Origin: Neocallimastix lanati (nom. inval.)
Lineage: Eukaryota > Neocallimastigomycota > Neocallimastigomycetes > Neocallimastigales > Neocallimastigaceae
NCBI GenBank assembly: GCA_016946835.1
Contig: JACVTC010000020.1
Location: 931,001-995,000, forward strand
DNA length: 64,000 nt
Reading direction: 5' to 3'
A program made the translations under genes and the position numbers. The notes under the pieces were generated by a model. That model did not search any database and had not been told where the DNA came from. It saw only the letters and a list, made by a program, of their open reading frames with translations. Numbering within the stretch: position 1 is the first letter of the stretch; each line of letters opens with the position of its first letter. Shown one piece after another: positions 53,077 through 64,000 of the stretch.

Positions 53077-55329
53077 TTATAATGATAAATTAAACTTATT
53101 TCAAAAAAAAAAAATAATAATAATAATAATATTAATAATAATATTAAAAAAAAATTTATAATTATATTTTAACTGTTATTATTAATTTTTATATTTTTAA
53201 AATTAGTATACACATATATATATCTTAAAAATAAGAATTAATAATATTACATAAAATACAAAAAAAAATAAAATAAAATGATGATATTAATAATAATTAA
53301 AATATATAGCCGTAATTACTATATTTTTTAAATAATATTAAAAAAAAAAATTTTTTTTTAATTATTTTTTTTTTTAATAATTTAGTAAATAATAAATATT
53401 TTAACTGAGTTTAAAAATTAATATTTCTAATTACCAAAAAAATACATATATAATATATATATTATATATATATATAAATGTATATATATTTTATTATTAA
53501 TAACATAAAATTAAAAATTTAAAAAATAAAATGTACATATTAATATAAATTAATATTTTATTTCATTTTATTTTTTTAATTTTTTTTTTGTTTTCTTGTG
53601 AAACAATAAAATTAAATTAAATTTTAATGTTAATAATATTAATATAATATTTTAAATATTTATAAAATATAATTAAAAACAAAAATAAAATCAAAATATC
53701 ATAGATGATTATTGATTAGACATTTTTAATTACAATTATTTATACATCTTTATTTTTTTTTATTTGTTTACTTTATTTAAATCAAATGTTAGTATTACCT
53801 ACAACTTAATTTTAACTAAAATTAATTTTTAATTATTATATTTTTTAATTAATTATAATTACTTTATTTAACTAGTTAAAAAAAAAAAATTATCTATATA
53901 AATTTAAAGGTAAAGGAAAAAATATATTGGTAAATCTTCATAATTTATATAATAATGAATAAAATATAAATTTAAAATTCAAAGGATATATATATTTATT
54001 TATATTCTAATATTAACTTTATATATAAAATTTTAAATTTATATTATAAAACCAACGAATATATGAGATATACTTCAATAATTGACAAAGATACATATTA
54101 AAAAAAAAAATGAATAAAATATATGTTATTATCGTTCTATCATTATTATTATTTTAAACTTAATATATTGAAAATTGAACTTCCAAAATAATATATATAT
54201 ATAATTTTAATAAATATGGTGAATTTTTTTTTCTATTCTTTGTTTTTTATTACTTGTTTTTATGTACCAATTATAAATATCTTTAATACTTCATAAAATA
54301 GTGATATAAAACTTTTATTTACAAGTTAAGTATAATAAATTTTTTCTAATATTTAAATATAAATATTCAAAAGGTTAACTATAGCTTCTAAATCTAATCT
54401 TTAAAATTTTATTGAAAAATTTAAAATATATAAAAAAAACAAAAAAATTTATAAATTGAAATTATTGAAATATTCTAGTTTAATTATTAAAAATTTAAAT
54501 TGTTTTTATTTTTCTTTTTTCTTTTATTTATTTGTTCTTTTATTTTTTTTTTTTTACTTATTTTATTTACTTGATTATTTCTATTTTTATTAATTGTTAT
54601 TAAATAAATAATCTGAATCTTTTGTACATTTATAAGAAACATAATTAATATAATCATATATAAATTTAAAGCCATACAATTTTTCATATATATAAAATAA
54701 TATATATTTTTATATTTTCATTATCATTCTGGAAATCTAATAATAAAATTAGTGTTCAAATAAAAATATATTATTATTTTTCTTTTTTTTTCTTAATATT
54801 TATTAAAAATTTTAATTAGTAAATTTATTCATACAAAAAAAAAAATATATATATATATATAAATATATATTTTATAAATAAAATTCTATATACTCTTATT
54901 GAATAATTATTATTATTTATTTATTATTTAGATTAATAATTAAAAAACAAAAAAATAATTCAAATATGATTTAGAAACCTTTTATAAAACAATAATATTT
55001 ATATAAATATATTTACATTTATGTATATATATAATATTTTTTTATTAAATTTTAAATATTATATATATTTAATTTTTTAGAATTAATAATAATATTATAT
55101 AAATAAAATTAAATCAATTAATTTTTATATAATAATTAAGATTATTATGGATTAGATTAACTTTATCAAAAAGTTTAATTAAACTCATTATTTCCTCGGG
55201 AATTTAAATTAAAAAAAAAAAAAAAAAAAAAAAAGTAATAATAATAATAATTTTATAAAAGAACGTAGCATATAATGAAATAATTTCAGTTTGTTAGAAT
55301 TTTTAACATATTTAATAAAAAAAATTTAT
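53077..55329. other. AT-rich intergenic DNA
   Basis: Upstream of the SKI8 gene; AT dinucleotide and T-rich tracts, with no coding sequence recognised. A poly-A tract lies at 55210-55234. Confidence 0.6.
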
Positions 55330-55898
55330 AATTACTATTAATTTTTTGTTTTTCTATTATATTAAACAGTTTTAATCTTAAAAAGATAAAATAAAAACAA
55401 TATAAAGTGTTAAATTTTTTTTTTTTTTTTTTAAAATTTATAAATTTTTTATCTTATTTTTTTTTTTTTTTTATTTTATTTTTGTATACTTTTATTATTA
55501 CTAAAATTATTTCATATATTAGATTAATTAAGTTTTAATATTAAATAAAAAACAAAGATTTTTAAATATATATGTATGCTGAAATATCGTGATGATTAAA
55601 AAAAAAAATTTATTAAGTTTGAAAAAAAATTTTGCTTTTCATAAATTCATATTATTATTACTATTGTGATTATTTCATATCTATGATATTACTTATATTA
55701 ATTAAGTTTTACTTTTAAAAAGAAAAAATCTTTAAAAGAAATTATATATAAATATATATTTATGAATATTTATAAATTATAAATTGAAATACTGTTGAGG
55801 GAAAAATTTAGTAATAAATAATCAAATTTGAAAAGAAAAAAATTTTTTTTCTTTCATATAAAGTTTGAAAAAAAATTTTGTTTTTTATAAAAATTCTT

Positions 55899-55957
<59 letters not shown>

Positions 55958-57330
55958 CATAATTATTTTTATGTTTATTACATTGATTAAATTTTAATTT
56001 AAAAAGGAATTTTTTATTAAAAAAAATATATATATATTTATATGTTAATGGCAAATTGAAATATTGTAATAAAAAAAAAAAAAAAAAACAAGAAAAAGAT
56101 TTACAAAGTTTGAAAAAAAAAAAAAAAAAAAAAAAAAACACTGTTTTTCCTAAATTTTTATTATTAATAATTATTTTTATTTATTATATTGATTATATTA
56201 ATTAAATATTAATTTAAAAAGAGAAATTTTAAAAGAAAATTTAAAATATTCAAGTTAAAATATTTTAAAAGTAAAAAAAATAAATGAACTAAAAAAATGA
56301 AAATAATTTTTTTTTTTTTTTTTATTTTAAATTTTTATTATTATTGTAATTTTTATTTATATAATATCTATTATTATAATTAGATTTTAATCTTTTAAAG
56401 AAAAATTTTAAAAAAAATTATATATATGTATATATATAATATATGTTGAAATATTATAAAAAGAAAAAAAAAAAATAAAGTAAAAAAAAAAGAAGAAAAA
56501 AAAAATTAATAATGTTTTGAAAAAAACCTTTTTTTTATGAACTTATATTTTTATTAGTATAATTATTTCATGTTTATTAAATAAAGTTTTAATTTTTTTT
56601 TAAAAAAAAAGAAATTTTAAAATACATTTGAAACATTCATTTATAAGTTGAAATAATATAAAGGAAAAAAAATAAAATAGAAAAAAAAGATAAAATTTTT
56701 ATAAAGTTTATTCATTTACTTTTATATTATAATTATTAGTATAATTATTTCATATCTATTATATTAAAATAAAATTTAATTTTAAAAGAAAATTTTATAG
56801 AAATTGAATACATATATATTTTATTTTAAATATTATTAAAAATAAAATAAAATAAAATAAAATAAAATAAAATAAAATAAAATAAAATAAAATAAAATAA
56901 AATTAAATAAAATAAAATAAAATAAAATAAAATAAAATAAAATAAAATAAAATAAAATAAAATAAAATAAAATAAAATAAAATAAAATAAAATAAAAATA
57001 AAGTAAAAATAAAAAAAAAAGATAAAAATCTATAATTAAAAAAAAAAAAAAATTTTTTTGGTTTTTGTAAACTCTTATTATTTATTATTACTATAACTAT
57101 TTTAATATGATTATGTTTATTTAAATTTTAATATTAAATATATTATAGGAAAAATAAAATTTAAAAAAAGAAAAAAAAAGATTAATAAATCTTTACAACT
57201 ACTACTATTACTATTACAATTACAACTGCTATAACAACATCTATTACTACTATTATTATTATTACTTATTTCATATTTATTATAATTAAAACTTTATCAA
57301 GTTTTAATTTCAACAAAGAAATTTTAAAAT
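55330..57330. repeat. Degenerate satellite-like array, unit about 200-270 bases
   Basis: The same order of blocks recurs roughly eight or nine times: an ATTATTTCATATTTATTA-like block, TTAATTAAGTTTTAATTTT, AAAAAGAAATTTTAAAAGAAA, an AT run, TTGAAATATTGT, an A-rich tract, AAGTTTGAAAAAAA, then TTTATAAATTCATATTATTA. Clear copies start near 55500, 55660, 55950, 56170, 56330, 56560, 56730 and 57270. Individual copies have gained their own microsatellites (CTT at 55892-55928, AAAAT at 56837-56999). No coding function. Confidence 0.65.
56837..56999. repeat. (AAAAT)n pentanucleotide microsatellite
   Basis: About 32 near-perfect AAAAT units with one AAATT variant, grown inside the degenerate array. Confidence 0.92.
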
Positions 57331-58095
57331 ACGTTATGATATTTTTATTTTATTTTATTTTATTTTATTTTTTTTATTATAATTTTTTAAAACTTATATA
57401 TTATTCAATAATCATACTTTTCCATTATAATTAATATTATTAATTTTAATATTTAATTATAAATGTAAATTTTAAATATTACTGATTAATTTATTAAAGA
57501 AAATTTTGATTCTATTGAATATTAAAAAAAAAAAAAAAAAAAAATTTCCTATATTGAACAAAAATTATTTAATAAGATTCTTAAAAAAATTAAAAAAAAA
57601 AAAGAAAAAATTAATAATTAAAATTCATTTTTAATATAATTTATCAAAGACCCGGGCATTCATAAAGAAAAAATTTAAATTATTAAAATATTAATATTAT
57701 AAGAAAAAAATATATATATAATAAAGTAGTTTTAATTATATATATATATTTATTAAAAAGATATTATAAACTTTTTGTATAAAAAATAAATAAATACAAA
57801 AAAAAACAAAAGACAAAAAAGATAAAAAAGAAAATATAATATATATTATATATATTATTACATTTGAAAATAGTCAATTAAAATAACTAATATTTTAATA
57901 TGATTATTTTATAATATATAAATCTTAATGATAATATATTATATATTTATATTGTACATAAATATATGGTGATATATATTAGTATTTGATATACGTATAT
58001 ATATATAATTTTTTTTATTTTTTATTTTTTATTTTTATTTTTTTTTTTTTAAATTATTAATTTTTTATTTTTATTTTTATTTTTTTTAAATTATT

Positions 58096-58126
<31 letters not shown>

Positions 58127-58181
58127 TTATTTTTTTAGTTTATTACTTTAAATTTAATAAATATAATTTAAAAGTTAGAAA
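57331..58181. other. Intergenic DNA upstream of the BTB-LRR gene
   Basis: AT-rich, with TTTTA and TTTTTA tracts at 58010-58135 just before the start codon. One GC-rich spot, ACCCGGGC at 57651-57658. No gene. Confidence 0.55.

Positions 58182-64000
<5,819 letters not shown>

Noticed and set aside
55854..56141. Phe- and Asn/Lys-rich 95-residue frame
   Set aside because: Composed of homopolymer and CTT/TTA repeats within the degenerate array.

Overview
The window is an extremely AT-rich fungal nuclear region with short AT-rich GT-AG introns, long homopolymer tracts and many (AAT/TTA)n microsatellites. The best organismal clue is a pyruvate formate-lyase with an N-terminal extension that looks like an organelle presequence. 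Together with a flagellar gene (CFAP300) and otherwise fungal gene content, this points to a zoosporic anaerobic gut fungus (Neocallimastigomycota). The assignment is an inference from gene content and base composition.

Layout. 576-3400 (-): KHDC4-type KH-domain splicing factor containing a cassette exon made by an intron-spanning tandem duplication. 5430-9950: a complete Mutator-like element (MULE) with a 10-bp target-site duplication, an intact transposase and an unusual GC-richer, hairpin-rich 0.5-kb insert. 10914-12176 (+): acyltransferase-3 membrane protein. 13542-14323: non-autonomous relative of the MULE, followed by a broken RER1 copy (14525-15100). 16008-18459 (+): RMT2-type arginine methyltransferase. 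19691-20815: broken unknown gene. 23108-25537 (+): pyruvate formate-lyase. 27290-35760: mostly decayed sequence (unknown pseudogene, a MITE, ankyrin-repeat ruins) around one intact four-helix membrane protein (32373-33298, +). 37236-38749 (+): DUF218 membrane protein. 39357-39710 (+): ribosomal protein S20/uS10. 40057-41817 (-): CFAP300. 45960-48496 (+): PP2C-family phosphatase. 49166-53076 (-): SKI8/WDR61 WD40 protein. 55330-57330: degenerate satellite-like array. 58182-64000 (+, runs off the end): large protein joining an elongin-C-like BTB fold, an LRRC41-like segment and leucine-rich repeats.

There is no operon-like organisation. The genes are ordinary dispersed eukaryotic genes: RNA processing and decay (KHDC4, SKI8), translation and its modification (S20, RMT2), fermentative metabolism (PFL), flagellar assembly (CFAP300), signalling and ubiquitin-type adaptors (PP2C, BTB-LRR). 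PFL and S20 stand out by higher GC and strongly biased codons, as expected for highly expressed genes. Exon joins for all multi-exon genes were derived by hand; each gives a continuous frame except one SKI8 junction, which is one base short.
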